This document shows, piece after piece, positions 1 through 10,013 of a stretch of DNA of 64,000 bases. The notes under the pieces are model-generated. The model saw only the letters and a program-made list of their open reading frames with translations. It was not told where the DNA came from and did not search any database. The stretch comes from Phycicoccus jejuensis (GTDB taxonomy: Bacteria > Actinomycetota > Actinomycetes > Actinomycetales > Dermatophilaceae): positions 620,001-684,000 of the forward strand of contig NZ_JOEE01000001.1 in assembly GCF_000720925.1 (NCBI RefSeq), in the 5' to 3' direction. The position numbers and the translations under genes were made by a program. Positions within the stretch are counted from its first letter, which is position 1. The number at the start of each line of letters is the position of its first letter.

Positions 1-1
1 C

Positions 2-934
2 GTGCTCGCCGTCGCGGGCATCGGCATCTACGGAGTCGTCCTCGCCGGCTGGTCCTCCGGCTCGCCCTACCCGCTCATGGGTGGCCTGCGCGCGTCGGCC
101 CAGATGATCTCCTACGAGATCGCGATGGGCCTCTCGCTCGTGGCGGTCTTCCTCTACGCCGGCTCGATGTCGACCTCGCAGATCGTCGGCGCGCAGCGTG
201 ACCTCTGGTTCATCGTCCCGGCGTTCTTCAGCTTCTTCGTCTACGTCATCACGATGGTCGGCGAGACCAACCGCCTCCCCTTCGACCTCGCCGAGGGCGA
301 GGGCGAGCTGACCGGTGGGTTCCACACCGAGTACGGCTCGATGCGCTTCGCCATGTTCTTCCTCGGCGAGTACATCAACATGTTCACCGTCGCGGCCCTG
401 GCGACGACGATGTTCCTCGGCGGGCCCGAGGCTCCTCCCGGCATCGCGGCCATCAACGGCGGCATGTTCAACGAGGGCTGGTGGGGCGTCCTGTGGTTCA
501 CCGCCAAGCTGTGGGCCTTCATGTTCGTCTTCGTCTGGCTGCGTGGCTCCCTCCCGCGCGTCCGCTACGACCAGTTCATGCGCTTCGGGTGGAAGTTCCT
601 CATCCCGACGACGCTCGGCTGGGTCGTCCTCGTCGCGTTCTTCCGCGCCGGCCAGAACGGCTGGCTCGGCGGTGACGTCGTCGTCGCGGGCCGCAGCTTC
701 CCGACCTTCTCGCTCGCCCTCGTCGGCATCATCGCGGTCGCGGCGCTCGTGGCCGGCTGGCTGTGGGACAGCCGGGCCGAGCGCAAGGAGGCCTCGATGC
801 ACCCGGGCGTGCCCGACGAGATCGACCCCTACGCCGGTGGGCACCCCGTCCCGCCGATGCCCGGGCAGCGCCTGCGCGAGCCCTCGCTCGCCCTCGCCGC
901 CCGTCCCGAGACCGAGGAGGCCACTCGTGGCTGA
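2..934 (+). CDS. nuoH: NADH-quinone oxidoreductase subunit H (partial, 5' end outside window)
   Basis: This is the C-terminal 310 residues of NuoH, the membrane subunit that lines the quinone tunnel of complex I; the start lies upstream of the window. The conserved loop is visible as [14 protein letters not shown] followed by [13 protein letters not shown], the acidic quinone-channel loop. Several hydrophobic helices are clear. The tail after about residue 262 is hydrophilic and Pro-rich, as in actinobacterial NuoH. Its stop overlaps the nuoI start by 8 bases, so the two are translationally coupled. It opens the visible part of the main complex I operon (nuoH to nuoN), whose nuoA-G genes presumably lie just upstream. 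The assignment is secure; only the length is unknown. Confidence 0.97.
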   Translation: MLAVAGIGIYGVVLAGWSSGSPYPLMGGLRASAQMISYEIAMGLSLVAVFLYAGSMSTSQIVGAQRDLWFIVPAFFSFFVYVITMVGETNRLPFDLAEGEGELTGGFHTEYGSMRFAMFFLGEYINMFTVAALATTMFLGGPEAPPGIAAINGGMFNEGWWGVLWFTAKLWAFMFVFVWLRGSLPRVRYDQFMRFGWKFLIPTTLGWVVLVAFFRAGQNGWLGGDVVVAGRSFPTFSLALVGIIAVAALVAGWLWDSRAERKEASMHPGVPDEIDPYAGGHPVPPMPGQRLREPSLALAARPETEEATRG

Positions 935-1544
935 CGAGCAGAAGAAGTCTGGCTTCTTCTCCGACCTGTTCGCCCCCGTCGCCGGCTTCGGCGTCACGTT
1001 CTCGACGATGTTCCGCAAGGTCATCACCGAGGAGTACCCGGAGGAGAAGCGTCCGACCCAGGCGCGCTTCCACGGGCGCCACCAGCTCAACCGTCACCCC
1101 GACGGGCTCGAGAAGTGCGTCGGCTGCGAGCTGTGCGCATGGGCCTGCCCGGCCGACGCGATCCTCGTCGAGGGCGCGAACAACGACGACACCGAGGGCG
1201 GCGCGGGCCGGTTCAGCCCGGGCGAGCGCTACGGCCGCGTCTACCAGATCAACTACCTGCGCTGCATCTTCTGCGGGCTGTGCATCGAGGCGTGCCCGAC
1301 GCGTGCGCTGACGATGACGAACTTCTACGAGCTCGCCGACAACAACCGCGCGGACCTCATCTTCACCAAGGACCAGCTCCTCGCCCCGCTCCAGCCGGGC
1401 ATGCTCCAGCCGCCGTTCCCGATGGCCGACGGCATGGAGGAGCGCGACTACTACCTCGGCAAGGTCACCGAGGCCACGGACAGCCAGCGCGAGGTCGTCG
1501 CGGCCCGCGCCGGCGGCGAGCAGGACGCGGAGGTGGGCTCGTGA
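927..1544 (+). CDS. nuoI: NADH-quinone oxidoreductase subunit I (two 4Fe-4S clusters)
   Basis: NuoI carries iron-sulfur clusters N6a and N6b, which pass electrons from NuoG towards NuoB in complex I. The 205-residue product has two ferredoxin-type motifs, [12 protein letters not shown] (Cys 64, 67, 70, 74) and [12 protein letters not shown] (Cys 113, 116, 119, 123), and both are complete. I chose the GTG at 927 because it overlaps the nuoH stop and gives a normal family length. Longer open frames upstream run through nuoH and are artefacts. The gene sits in the usual H-I-J order and its stop overlaps the GTG of nuoJ. Confidence 0.97.
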   Translation: MADEQKKSGFFSDLFAPVAGFGVTFSTMFRKVITEEYPEEKRPTQARFHGRHQLNRHPDGLEKCVGCELCAWACPADAILVEGANNDDTEGGAGRFSPGERYGRVYQINYLRCIFCGLCIEACPTRALTMTNFYELADNNRADLIFTKDQLLAPLQPGMLQPPFPMADGMEERDYYLGKVTEATDSQREVVAARAGGEQDAEVGS

Positions 1545-2311
1545 CCGGCACCGGTGAGGAGGTCATGTTCTGGATCCTCGGGCCCCTCGCGGTGCTCGGG
1601 GCCCTGGGCCTGGTCTTCGCGAGGAAGGCCGTCCACGCCGCCCTCGGCATGGCCCTGACGATGATCATCCTCGGCGTCTTCTACATCGCGCAGGACGCCG
1701 ACTTCCTCGGCGTCATCCAGATCTTCGTCTACACCGGCGCCGTGATGATGCTCTTCCTCTTCGTGCTCATGCTCGTCGGTGTCGACTCCAGCGACAGCCT
1801 CGTCGAGACGCTGTCCGGCCAGCGCTGGGCCACCGTCGTCCTCGTGCTCGGCCTCGGCGGGCTGCTCGGGTTCTCGGTCGGCCACGTCGCCCTCGGCGAC
1901 CCGGTCGGCGTCGCGTCGATCAACGCCGACCAGGGCAACGTGTCGGGCGTCGCGCAGCTGATCTTCGGCCGCTACGTCTGGGTCTTCGAGATCACGAGCG
2001 CGCTGCTCATCACCGCGGCCCTCGGCGCCATGGTCCTCGCCCACCGCGAGCGCCTCGGCAAGGGCCCGAACCAGAAGGAGTGGAGCAAGCGGCGCTTCCA
2101 GGGCGGCGAGCACCTCGCCGGCCTGCCGGCGCCCGGTGTCTACGCGCGCCACAACGCCGTCGACACCCCGGCCCTCCTGCCCGACGGCACCCCGTCGGAG
2201 CTGTCCGTCTCGCGCGTGCTCACCGCCCGCGACCAGAACCGCTCGCCCGAGGTCTACACCGAGGGCGAGCGCCAGATCGAGCGCGACGTGCGCGAAGGAG
2301 GCGAGCGATGA
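1541..2311 (+). CDS. nuoJ: NADH-quinone oxidoreductase subunit J
   Basis: This is a 256-residue membrane subunit of complex I with five hydrophobic segments in the first 170 residues and a long hydrophilic C-terminal tail, as in actinobacterial NuoJ. The helix 3 region with the [14 protein letters not shown] motif is characteristic. The GTG at 1541 overlaps the nuoI stop (GTGA) and has GGAGGTGG a few bases upstream. An ATG at 1565 is an alternative start, but its GAGGAGG is too close. The stop overlaps the nuoK ATG. Confidence 0.96.
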   Translation: MTGTGEEVMFWILGPLAVLGALGLVFARKAVHAALGMALTMIILGVFYIAQDADFLGVIQIFVYTGAVMMLFLFVLMLVGVDSSDSLVETLSGQRWATVVLVLGLGGLLGFSVGHVALGDPVGVASINADQGNVSGVAQLIFGRYVWVFEITSALLITAALGAMVLAHRERLGKGPNQKEWSKRRFQGGEHLAGLPAPGVYARHNAVDTPALLPDGTPSELSVSRVLTARDQNRSPEVYTEGERQIERDVREGGER

Positions 2312-2607
2312 GCCTGGTCAACTACATCTACCTGGCGACCATCCTCTTCGCCATCGGGGCGGCCACCGTCCTCACCCGGCGCAACGCGATCATCGTGTTC
2401 ATGGGGGTCGAGCTGATGCTCAACGCCGCGAACCTCGTCTTCGTGACGTTCGCGCGGATGCACGGCTCGCTCGACGGCCAGGTCCTCGCCCTCTTCGTCA
2501 TGGTCGTCGCGGCCGCGGAGGTCGTCGTCGGCCTCGCGATCATCATGGCGATCTTCCGGTCCCGCCGGTCGGCCTCGGTCGACGACGCGAACCTGCTGAA
2601 GCTCTGA
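2308..2607 (+). CDS. nuoK: NADH-quinone oxidoreductase subunit K
   Basis: This is a 99-residue, three-helix antiporter-like subunit (MrpC homologue) of the complex I proton path. The two membrane glutamates expected in NuoK are present, in [10 protein letters not shown] and in [11 protein letters not shown]. An AAGGAGG ribosome binding site precedes the ATG, which overlaps the nuoJ stop as ATGA. Length and position in the operon are typical. Confidence 0.97.
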   Translation: MSLVNYIYLATILFAIGAATVLTRRNAIIVFMGVELMLNAANLVFVTFARMHGSLDGQVLALFVMVVAAAEVVVGLAIIMAIFRSRRSASVDDANLLKL

Positions 2608-2618
2608 AGGAGTAGGAC

Positions 2619-4562
2619 GTGCACTCTCTGATCACCGAGGGCGACGCGATGACCGCGGCCCCCGCGACCGGCGCCGCGTCGGTCGCGTGGCTGCTCGTCG
2701 CGCTGCCCCTCCTCGGTGCGGCGATCCTCCTCCTCGGGGGACGCCGCACGAACAAGGTCGGCCCCGCGCTGGCCACGGGTCTGTCCTGGGCGAGCTTCGG
2801 CGTCGGCGTCGTCGTGCTCGTCCAGCTGCTCGGCCAGGACGCGGGGGCGCGCGCCCACCACCTGACGCTGTGGAGCTGGGTGCCGGCGGGGTCGTTCGAC
2901 CTCGACCTCGGGATGCTCGTCGACCCGCTGTCGGTCGCGTTCGTCATGCTCATCACGTTCGTCGGCTCGCTCATCCACGTGTACTCCCTCGGGTACATGG
3001 AGCACGACCCCGACAAGCGGCGCTTCTTCGCCTACCTCAACCTCTTCGTCGCGGCGATGCTCGTCCTCGTCCTCGCCGACAGCTACCTGCTCCTCTTCGT
3101 CGGCTGGGAGGGCGTGGGGCTGGCGTCCTACCTCCTCATCGGCTTCTGGAACTGGAACCCGGCCTACGCGAGCGCGGCCAACAAGGCGTTCTTCGTCAAC
3201 CGCGTCGGCGACCTCGGCCTGTCCATCGCGATCATGACGATGTTCATCACCTTCGGCGGCGTCGACTACGCGACCGTCAACGAGGGCGTCGCCGGCGCGA
3301 ACCAGTCGACCCTCACCGCGATCGGGCTGCTCCTGCTCGTCGGGGCCTGCGGCAAGTCGGCGCAGTTCCCGCTCCAGTCCTGGCTCGGTGACGCGATGGC
3401 CGGCCCGACGCCGGTGTCCGCGCTCATCCACGCGGCGACGATGGTCACCGCCGGCGTCTACCTCGTCGTGCGCTCGCACGTCATCTTCGACGCCGCCCCG
3501 GACGCCGCGCTCGCCGTCGCGATCGTCGGCGCGATCACGCTGGTCTTCGGTGCGGTCGTCGGCTGCGCGAAGGACGACATCAAGAAGGCCCTCGCGGCCT
3601 CGACGATGAGCCAGATCGGCTACATGATGCTCGCGGCGGGCCTGGGCCCGGTCGGCTACGCCTTCGCGATCTTCCACCTGCTGACGCACGGCTTCTTCAA
3701 GGCCGGGATGTTCCTCGGCGCCGGGTCGGTCATGCACGGCATGAACGACCAGGTCAACATGCGCCGCTTCGGCGGGCTGTCGGGCGCCATGAAGATCACC
3801 TGGGCCACCTTCGGCCTCGGCTGGCTCGCGATCCTCGGTGTCCCGCCGTTCTCGGGCTTCTGGTCCAAGGACAAGATCATCGAGGCCGCCTTCGTCGGCG
3901 AGGGCTGGCAGCCCTGGGTCCTCGGCACCGCCGCGCTCGTCGGCGCCGGGGTCACCGCCTTCTACATGTCGCGCCTGTTCTTCATGACCTTCCACGGCGA
4001 GAAGCGCTGGACCGACGACGTGCACCCGCACGAGTCGCCCAAGATCATGACCGTCCCGATGATGGTCCTCGCCGGTGGCTCGGCCTTCCTCGGCCTGCTC
4101 CTTGCGTGGCCGTTCGCCGAGACCGCCCCGATCGTCTCGTGGCTCGCGCCGGTCGTCGGCGAGCACGGCGAGGAGCACCCGGTGCTCGCGGTGCCGGTGC
4201 TCATGGGCCTGACCCTGCTCTTCGTCGCCGTCGGGATCTTCCTCGCGTGGCGGCAGTACTGGAACGAGGACGTGCCCGAGGTCGCCCCGCGCGGCTCGGT
4301 GCTCACCCGCGCGGCGCGCGTCGACCTCTACCAGGACGCCGTCAACGAGGGCCTGTTCATGCGGCCGGGCATCCACCTGACCCGCTCGCTCGTCTACGTC
4401 GACGGCAAGGGGGTCGACGGCGCGGCCGGCGGCCTCGCCGCCCTCGTCGGCGGGTTCTCCTCGAGGCTGCGTCGCCTCCAGACCGGCTACGCCCGGTCGT
4501 ATGCCCTGACGATGCTCACCGGTGTCGTCGCCGTCCTCGGTGCTCTGTGGGTGATCCAGTGA
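2619..4562 (+). CDS. nuoL: NADH-quinone oxidoreductase subunit L (proton-pumping antiporter-like)
   Basis: This is the largest antiporter-like subunit of complex I, 647 residues, with about 16 transmembrane helices and the lateral helix expected at the C-terminus. The key charged residues are in place: the Glu of [14 protein letters not shown], the Lys of [14 protein letters not shown], the Lys of [15 protein letters not shown] and the Lys of [10 protein letters not shown]. The GTG at 2619 follows AAGGAG with a 6-base spacer, which favours it over the internal ATG at 2649. The stop overlaps the nuoM start. Confidence 0.97.
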   Translation: MHSLITEGDAMTAAPATGAASVAWLLVALPLLGAAILLLGGRRTNKVGPALATGLSWASFGVGVVVLVQLLGQDAGARAHHLTLWSWVPAGSFDLDLGMLVDPLSVAFVMLITFVGSLIHVYSLGYMEHDPDKRRFFAYLNLFVAAMLVLVLADSYLLLFVGWEGVGLASYLLIGFWNWNPAYASAANKAFFVNRVGDLGLSIAIMTMFITFGGVDYATVNEGVAGANQSTLTAIGLLLLVGACGKSAQFPLQSWLGDAMAGPTPVSALIHAATMVTAGVYLVVRSHVIFDAAPDAALAVAIVGAITLVFGAVVGCAKDDIKKALAASTMSQIGYMMLAAGLGPVGYAFAIFHLLTHGFFKAGMFLGAGSVMHGMNDQVNMRRFGGLSGAMKITWATFGLGWLAILGVPPFSGFWSKDKIIEAAFVGEGWQPWVLGTAALVGAGVTAFYMSRLFFMTFHGEKRWTDDVHPHESPKIMTVPMMVLAGGSAFLGLLLAWPFAETAPIVSWLAPVVGEHGEEHPVLAVPVLMGLTLLFVAVGIFLAWRQYWNEDVPEVAPRGSVLTRAARVDLYQDAVNEGLFMRPGIHLTRSLVYVDGKGVDGAAGGLAALVGGFSSRLRRLQTGYARSYALTMLTGVVAVLGALWVIQ

Positions 4563-6100
4563 CCTCCCTGCCCCTCCTCACCCTGATGATGGTCGTGCCG
4601 GTCCTCGGCGCGGTCGTCGTCGCGGCCCTGCCGAACGGCTCGGTGCGCCTCGCGCGCCCGGTCGCCCTCGGGGCCTCGCTGGTGACCCTCGTCCTCGCGG
4701 TCCTCGCGTGGGTGGCGTTCGACTCCGGGTCGACCGCGATGTTCCAGCTGACCGAGACGCACGCGTGGATCCCGCAGTTCGGCGTCTCGTACGCGCTCGG
4801 GGTCGACGGCATCGCGCTGGCGCTCATCGTCATGGCCGCGATCCTCGTGCCGGTCTGCCTCCTCGCGGCCTGGAACGACGTCCCCGAGGCCGAGGCCGGG
4901 CGGCTCAAGCGCTACTTCGCGCTCATGCTCGTCCTCGAGGCGTTCATGGTCGGCGTCTTCGCCGCCACCGACGTCTTCCTCTTCTACGTCTTCTTCGAGG
5001 CGATGCTCATCCCGGTGTACTTCCTCATCGGGCTGTACGGCGGCCCGCAGCGGCAATACGCGGCGGTCAAGTTCCTCCTCTTCTCGCTCGCCGGCGGGCT
5101 CGTCATGCTCGTGTCGGTCATCGCGGTGTACTTCGCGGGCCCGGGCGGGCAGGACGGCTTCCTCGTCGAGAACCTCATCGGCGGCATGGACGGCTCGACG
5201 GCCGCCCTGCGCTGGATGTTCGTCGGCTTCTTCATCGCCTTCGCGGTCAAGGCCCCGATGTGGCCGGTCCACACCTGGCTGCCGGACGCCGCCACCGAGT
5301 CGCGCCCGGCGACCGCCGTGCTCCTCGTCGGCGTCCTCGACAAGGTCGGCACCTACGGGATGATCCGCTTCTGCCTCCAGCTCTTCCCGGAGGCCTCGCA
5401 GTGGGCGACCCCGGTGGTCATCACCCTCGCGGTCATCTCGGTCATCTACGGCGCGCTGCTCGCGATCGGCCAGACCGACATGATGCGGCTCATCGCCTTC
5501 ACCTCGATCAGCCACTTCGGCTTCATCGTCCTCGGCATCTTCGCGATGACGAGCGTCGGCGGCGCCGGGTCGACCCTCTACATGGTCAACCACGGCTTCT
5601 CGACGGCCGGCCTGTTCCTCATCGCCGGCTTCCTCGTGACCCGGCACGGCAGCAAGCGCATCCCCGACTACGGCGGCTGGCAGCGGGTCACGCCCGTCCT
5701 CGCCGGCACCTTCCTCATCGCGGGCCTGTCCTCGCTGGCGCTGCCCGGCCTGTCGAGCTTCGTCTCCGAGTTCCTCGTGCTCCAGGGCACGTTCATGCGC
5801 TACAAGGTCGCGGCCGTCATCGCGGCGCTCGGCATCGTGCTCGCCGCGCTGTACATCCTCCTCATGTACCAGCGCGTCATGACCGGCCCGAAGCCCTCCT
5901 TCGCCGAGGGGAGCGCCCCGCGCGACCTCTCCTCGCGCGAGCGGTGGGTCGTCGCGCCGATCATCGCCTCGTTCGTCGTCCTCGGCTTCTACCCGAAGCC
6001 GGTGCTCGACATCATCAACCCGGCCGTGGACAAGACGCTGCAGATCGTCGGCGTCACCGACCCGGCCGCCGCCACCGACGCCTCCGGGAGTTCCAAGTGA
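4559..6100 (+). CDS. nuoM: NADH-quinone oxidoreductase subunit M (proton-pumping antiporter-like)
   Basis: This is a 513-residue antiporter-like membrane subunit. The family features are an essential Glu in [14 protein letters not shown], the TM7 Lys in [17 protein letters not shown], the TM8 Lys in [12 protein letters not shown] and the TM12 Glu in [10 protein letters not shown]. The GTG at 4559 overlaps the nuoL stop as GTGA. The C-terminus is short and Ala-rich. The last base of its stop codon is the first base of the nuoN ATG, so the junction is tightly coupled. Confidence 0.97.
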   Translation: MTSLPLLTLMMVVPVLGAVVVAALPNGSVRLARPVALGASLVTLVLAVLAWVAFDSGSTAMFQLTETHAWIPQFGVSYALGVDGIALALIVMAAILVPVCLLAAWNDVPEAEAGRLKRYFALMLVLEAFMVGVFAATDVFLFYVFFEAMLIPVYFLIGLYGGPQRQYAAVKFLLFSLAGGLVMLVSVIAVYFAGPGGQDGFLVENLIGGMDGSTAALRWMFVGFFIAFAVKAPMWPVHTWLPDAATESRPATAVLLVGVLDKVGTYGMIRFCLQLFPEASQWATPVVITLAVISVIYGALLAIGQTDMMRLIAFTSISHFGFIVLGIFAMTSVGGAGSTLYMVNHGFSTAGLFLIAGFLVTRHGSKRIPDYGGWQRVTPVLAGTFLIAGLSSLALPGLSSFVSEFLVLQGTFMRYKVAAVIAALGIVLAALYILLMYQRVMTGPKPSFAEGSAPRDLSSRERWVVAPIIASFVVLGFYPKPVLDIINPAVDKTLQIVGVTDPAAATDASGSSK

Positions 6101-7659
6101 TGCCGAGCGTGATGCCGGCCGAGTTCAAGGCCGTGAGCATCGACTACCTCGCGGTCCTGCCGATGTTCCTCGTCGTCGCGGGTGCCCTCGTCGGTGTCCT
6201 CGTCGAGGCCTTCGCGCCCCGGGCGAAGCGGCACGCCATCCAGGTCTGGCTGACGACGGGCGTCCTCGTGGCCGCCCTCGTCGTCCTCGCCGTGTGGAGC
6301 CGTGACCACCAGTCGATCACCCTCGGTGGCTCGGTCGCCGTCGACGGGGTCTCGCTCTTCCTCCAGGGCACGCTGCTGCTCCTCGCGACGATCGGCGTCC
6401 TCGTCATGGCCGAGCGCTTCGGCGGCACCGGCTCTGACGCGTTCACGCCGATGGGCGCCTCGACGCCGGGCTCGCACCAGGAGGACGCCGCGACCCGCGC
6501 CGGGTACGCGACCTCCGAGGTCTTCCCGCTGACGCTCTTCGCGGTGCTCGGGATGATGGTGTTCGTCTCGGCGAACGACCTCATCACGCTCTTCGTCGGG
6601 CTCGAGGTCCTCTCGCTGCCGCTCTACGTCATGACGGGCCTGGCCCGCCGGCGCCGGCTGCTCTCGCAGGAGGCGGCCCTGAAGTACTTCCTCCTCGGGG
6701 CCTTCTCCAGCGCGTTCTTCCTCTTCGGGGCGGCGCTGCTGTTCGGCTACGCCGGCTCCTCGGACCTCGCGGCCATCGCGACGGCCATCCGCACCAACTC
6801 GGGCGACCTCGAGGGCCTGCTCCTGCCGGGCGTCGTGCTCGTGCTCGTGGGCCTGCTGTTCAAGGTCGGCGCGGTGCCGTTCCACTCGTGGACGCCGGAC
6901 GCCTACCAGGGCGCGCCGACCCCGGTCACCGGCTTCATGGCGGCCTGCACCAAGCTCGCGGCCTTCGGCGCGATCCTGCGCCTCACCTACGTCGGTGTCG
7001 GCGCGAACCGCTGGGACTGGCAGATCGGCGTCGTCGTCATCGCCATCCTCACGATGGTCGTCGGCGCGGTCCTCTCGGTGACGCAGACCGACGTCAAGCG
7101 CCTCCTCGCGTACTCCTCGGTGGCCCACGCCGGGTTCATCCTCGTCGGTGTGCTCGCGTTCTCGCAGAGCGCGATCGGCGGCGTGATGTTCTACCTGCTC
7201 GCCTACGGCGCGACGACCATCGCCGCCTTCGCCATCGTGGCGATGGTCCGCCAGGACGGCTCCGAGGCCTCGCACCTGTCGCAGTGGGCGGGCCTGGGCC
7301 GCAACCACCCGGTCGTCGCCGGCGTCTTCGCCTTCCTGCTCCTGGCCTTCGCGGGCATCCCGCTGACCAGCGGCTTCACGGCCAAGTTCGCGGCGTTCGC
7401 GCCGGCCGTCGAGTCGGGCACCTCGGGTGTCGTCATGGTCGTCGTCGGTGTCCTCGCCTCCGCGGTCACCGCGTTCGTCTACGTGCGGCTCATCGTGCTC
7501 ATGTACTTCACCGAGCCGGCCGAGGGCGTCGTCGCCCTCCAGCCGTCGGTGCCGTCGACGATCGGCATCACCCTCGGTGTCGCGATCACCGTCGTCGCGG
7601 GCGTCGCCCCGGCCGTGGTGCTGCAGCTCGCGAACAACGCCTCGCAGTTCCTGCTGTGA
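6100..7659 (+). CDS. nuoN: NADH-quinone oxidoreductase subunit N (proton-pumping antiporter-like)
   Basis: This is the third antiporter-like subunit, 519 residues. The TM7 Lys appears in LLFKVGAVPFHSWTPDAYQG, the DVKRLLAYSSVAHAGF motif is intact, and the TM12 Lys is in TSGFTAKFAAFAP. The ATG at 6100 overlaps the nuoM stop by one base and has GGGAG ten bases upstream; GTG 6097 and ATG 6112 are near-equivalent alternatives. The stop codon overlaps the GTG of the downstream polyprenyl synthase, tying respiratory-chain and quinone side-chain genes into one transcription unit. Confidence 0.97.
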   Translation: MPSVMPAEFKAVSIDYLAVLPMFLVVAGALVGVLVEAFAPRAKRHAIQVWLTTGVLVAALVVLAVWSRDHQSITLGGSVAVDGVSLFLQGTLLLLATIGVLVMAERFGGTGSDAFTPMGASTPGSHQEDAATRAGYATSEVFPLTLFAVLGMMVFVSANDLITLFVGLEVLSLPLYVMTGLARRRRLLSQEAALKYFLLGAFSSAFFLFGAALLFGYAGSSDLAAIATAIRTNSGDLEGLLLPGVVLVLVGLLFKVGAVPFHSWTPDAYQGAPTPVTGFMAACTKLAAFGAILRLTYVGVGANRWDWQIGVVVIAILTMVVGAVLSVTQTDVKRLLAYSSVAHAGFILVGVLAFSQSAIGGVMFYLLAYGATTIAAFAIVAMVRQDGSEASHLSQWAGLGRNHPVVAGVFAFLLLAFAGIPLTSGFTAKFAAFAPAVESGTSGVVMVVVGVLASAVTAFVYVRLIVLMYFTEPAEGVVALQPSVPSTIGITLGVAITVVAGVAPAVVLQLANNASQFLL

Positions 7660-8681
7660 GCACCGGTGGGGTGACGGCGCAGCGGGGGACCCCGTCGGTC
7701 CTCGCGCTGCCCGGCGCCGGGGACGCGCTGCGCGAGCGGCTGACCGACGGGCTCGCCCGGGTCGAGGCGCTCATCACGCAGCGCGTCGACCACGACGACC
7801 CGTTCATCGCGCAGGCGTCGTCGCACCTCACCGCCGCCGGGGGCAAGCGGTTCCGGCCGCTGCTCACCCTGCTCGCCTCCGAGCTCGGCACGGGGGTGTC
7901 CGACGAGGTCGTCGCGGCGGCCGCGGGCGTCGAGCTGACCCACCTCGCGTCGCTCTACCACGACGACGTGATGGACGAGGCCGACGTGCGCCGCGGGGCC
8001 CCCTCGGCCAACGCGCTGTACGACAACTCGACCGCGATCCTCGTCGGGGACCTGCTCTTCGGCACGGCGTCCGACATCGTCGCCGACCTCGGGCCGCAGG
8101 CGGTCAAGATCCAGGCGCAGACCTTCGTCCGGCTGTGCGCCGGGCAGATCCGCGACGACCGACCGTGCCCCGAGGGGCTGGACCCGGTCGAGTACTACCT
8201 GCGGGTGCTCGCCGACAAGACCGGAGTCCTCATCGCCACCGCCGCCCGCTACGGCGCGATGTTCGGCGGCTGCGACGACGCGACCGTCGAGGTGATGCGC
8301 GAGTACGGCGAGCGGCTCGGGGTCGCCTTCCAGCTGGCCGACGACCTCATCGACATCTCCTCCGAGGCCGACGAGACCGGCAAGACCCCCGGCACCGACC
8401 TGCGCGAGGGCAAGCGCACCCTCCCGGTGCTGCACGTGCTCGCCTCCACCGACCCGGCCGACGCGCGGCTCCAGGAGCTGCTGCGCGGTGACCTCGACGA
8501 CGACGCGCGCCTCGCCGAGGCGCTGGAGCTGCTGCGCGCCCACCCCGCGATGGACCGGGCGCGCGAGCACACCTTCGCCGTGGCGAGCCGGGCCCAGTCG
8601 GTGCTCGAGCCGCTGCCGGCCGGCGACGCCAAGGACGCGCTGTACGCGCTCGCCACCGGCGTCGTCACCCGAGTGGGCTGA
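7656..8681 (+). CDS. Long-chain polyprenyl diphosphate synthase (likely menaquinone side chain)
   Basis: This 341-residue all-trans prenyltransferase extends allylic diphosphates with isopentenyl diphosphate. GGKRFRP (residues 62-68), the first aspartate-rich motif DDVMD (103-107) and the second, LADDLID (about 226-232), are intact. The residues before DDVMD are small or His/Tyr, as expected in long-chain enzymes, so a C35-C50 product is plausible but not proven. The GTG at 7656 overlaps the nuoN stop (GTGA). Co-transcription with complex I supports a role in making the menaquinone tail. The 3' end overlaps the convergent MFS gene by 17 bases. Confidence 0.9.
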   Translation: MSTGGVTAQRGTPSVLALPGAGDALRERLTDGLARVEALITQRVDHDDPFIAQASSHLTAAGGKRFRPLLTLLASELGTGVSDEVVAAAAGVELTHLASLYHDDVMDEADVRRGAPSANALYDNSTAILVGDLLFGTASDIVADLGPQAVKIQAQTFVRLCAGQIRDDRPCPEGLDPVEYYLRVLADKTGVLIATAARYGAMFGGCDDATVEVMREYGERLGVAFQLADDLIDISSEADETGKTPGTDLREGKRTLPVLHVLASTDPADARLQELLRGDLDDDARLAEALELLRAHPAMDRAREHTFAVASRAQSVLEPLPAGDAKDALYALATGVVTRVG

Positions 8682-9984
8682 GCACCGGCTCCTGCTCGCG
8701 CACCGGCCGCCGGGGGATGGCCAGTGCGAGCGCGACGGCGGCGAAGCAGAGGACGGCGGCCCCGACCCACGCCCAGTGGTAGTCGCCCTGCGCGGTGCGG
8801 ACCCAGCCCGCGACGCTCGCCCCGACCCCGGCGCCGACCATGTGCGACGCGAACACCCACCCGAAGACGACGCCGGAGTCCGCGACCCCGAAGTGCGTGC
8901 GGCACAGGGCGACCGTCGGTGGCACGGTCGCGACCCAGTCGAGGCCGTAGAAGACGATGAACACCCACATCCCCGGCTCGACACCCGGCGCGAGCACGGC
9001 GTCGAGCGCGAGCAGCGACAGCCCGCGCCCGCCGTAGTAGCCGGCCAGCAGGAGCCGGGGGTCGACCCGGTCGGTCAGCCAGCCGGACCCGACCGTGCCG
9101 GCGGTGTCGAAGACGCCGACGACGGCGAGCAGCCCGGCGGCGGTCGTCGCGGGCATCCCGTGGTCGTGGGCGGCGGGGACGAAGTGCGTCTGGATGATGC
9201 CGTTGGTCGACCAGCCGCAGACCCAGAAGGTCAGCACGAGCGCCCAGAACGGCCAGCGGCGCGAGACGCGCACGAGGGTCGAGACGGCGCGGCGGGCCGG
9301 TGACTCGGTCGAGGCGGCCACCGGAGGGGCGGCCGAGGTCGCGCCCCAGGGCAGCAGGCCGCGGTCGCGCGGGTGGTCGGTGAGCAGCAGCGCGACGAGG
9401 ACGGCGACGAGCAGGGCGAGGACGGCGACGACGCCGGCGGCCCAGCGCCATCCCGGCCCCGCCGCGGCCCGCGCGATGACCGGCAGGAACAGCAGCTGGC
9501 CGGTGGCGTTGGCCGCGGAGAAGATGCCGGTGACGAGCCCGCGGTGCCGCTCGAACCAGCGGTTGGCGACGACGGCGCCGAGGACGAGCGCCATCGCGCC
9601 GGTGCCGATCCCGATGAGCACGCCCCAGAGCAGCCAGAGCTGCCACGCGGAGGTCATCACGGTCGTCGCGGCGCTCGACAGGCCGACGACGACGAGCGCG
9701 ACGGCGACGGTTCGCCGCACCCCGAACCGCTCCATGAAGGCGGCGGCGAACGGGGCCGTCAGCCCGTAGAGGACGAGGTTGAGGCTGACCGCGCCGGAGG
9801 TCGTCGCGCGCGACCACCCGAACTCGGCCTCGACCGGCTCGAGCAGCACCCCGGTCGAGGAGCGGAAGGCCGCGGCCGCGACGAGCGCGGCGAGGGTGAC
9901 GGCGGCGACGAGCCACGCACGGTGGGGGAGACCGCGCGGCGGGAGCACGCGCTCCCCGACGAAGTCCCCGTCGACCGGTGTCAC
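8665..9984 (-). CDS. Major facilitator superfamily transporter
   Basis: This 439-residue protein has 12 predicted membrane helices and a central hydrophilic loop. The organisation resembles the oxalate/formate or monocarboxylate branch of the MFS: FGWSRATTSGAVSLN in the first loop, a helix 2-3 loop ERFGVRRTVAVALV, and a repeated TDRVDPRLLLAG in the second half. The substrate cannot be read from sequence. The GTG at 9984 gives a start just before the first helix. It is convergent with the polyprenyl synthase (17-base overlap) and divergent from the aldolase-like gene, with only 29 bases between the starts, so the two promoters must overlap. Confidence 0.85.
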   Translation of the reverse strand: MTPVDGDFVGERVLPPRGLPHRAWLVAAVTLAALVAAAAFRSSTGVLLEPVEAEFGWSRATTSGAVSLNLVLYGLTAPFAAAFMERFGVRRTVAVALVVVGLSSAATTVMTSAWQLWLLWGVLIGIGTGAMALVLGAVVANRWFERHRGLVTGIFSAANATGQLLFLPVIARAAAGPGWRWAAGVVAVLALLVAVLVALLLTDHPRDRGLLPWGATSAAPPVAASTESPARRAVSTLVRVSRRWPFWALVLTFWVCGWSTNGIIQTHFVPAAHDHGMPATTAAGLLAVVGVFDTAGTVGSGWLTDRVDPRLLLAGYYGGRGLSLLALDAVLAPGVEPGMWVFIVFYGLDWVATVPPTVALCRTHFGVADSGVVFGWVFASHMVGAGVGASVAGWVRTAQGDYHWAWVGAAVLCFAAVALALAIPRRPVREQEPVLSPLG

Positions 9985-10000
9985 GGCGCCAGCATCGCAC

Positions 10001-10006
10001 TAGGGT
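10001..10006 (+). promoter_or_regulatory. Leaderless -10 element TAGGGT
   Basis: TAGGGT lies 7 bases before the GTG at 10014, with no Shine-Dalgarno sequence between. The same TAnnnT-to-start spacing recurs at several genes in this window, which suggests transcription beginning at or next to the start codon. Confidence 0.55.
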
Positions 10007-10013
10007 CGGCCCC

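Noticed and set aside
2328..4376. Long minus-strand frame opposite nuoK and nuoL
   Set aside because: The composition is that of a complementary-strand shadow, with no motif or start context; nuoK and nuoL on the plus strand are certain.
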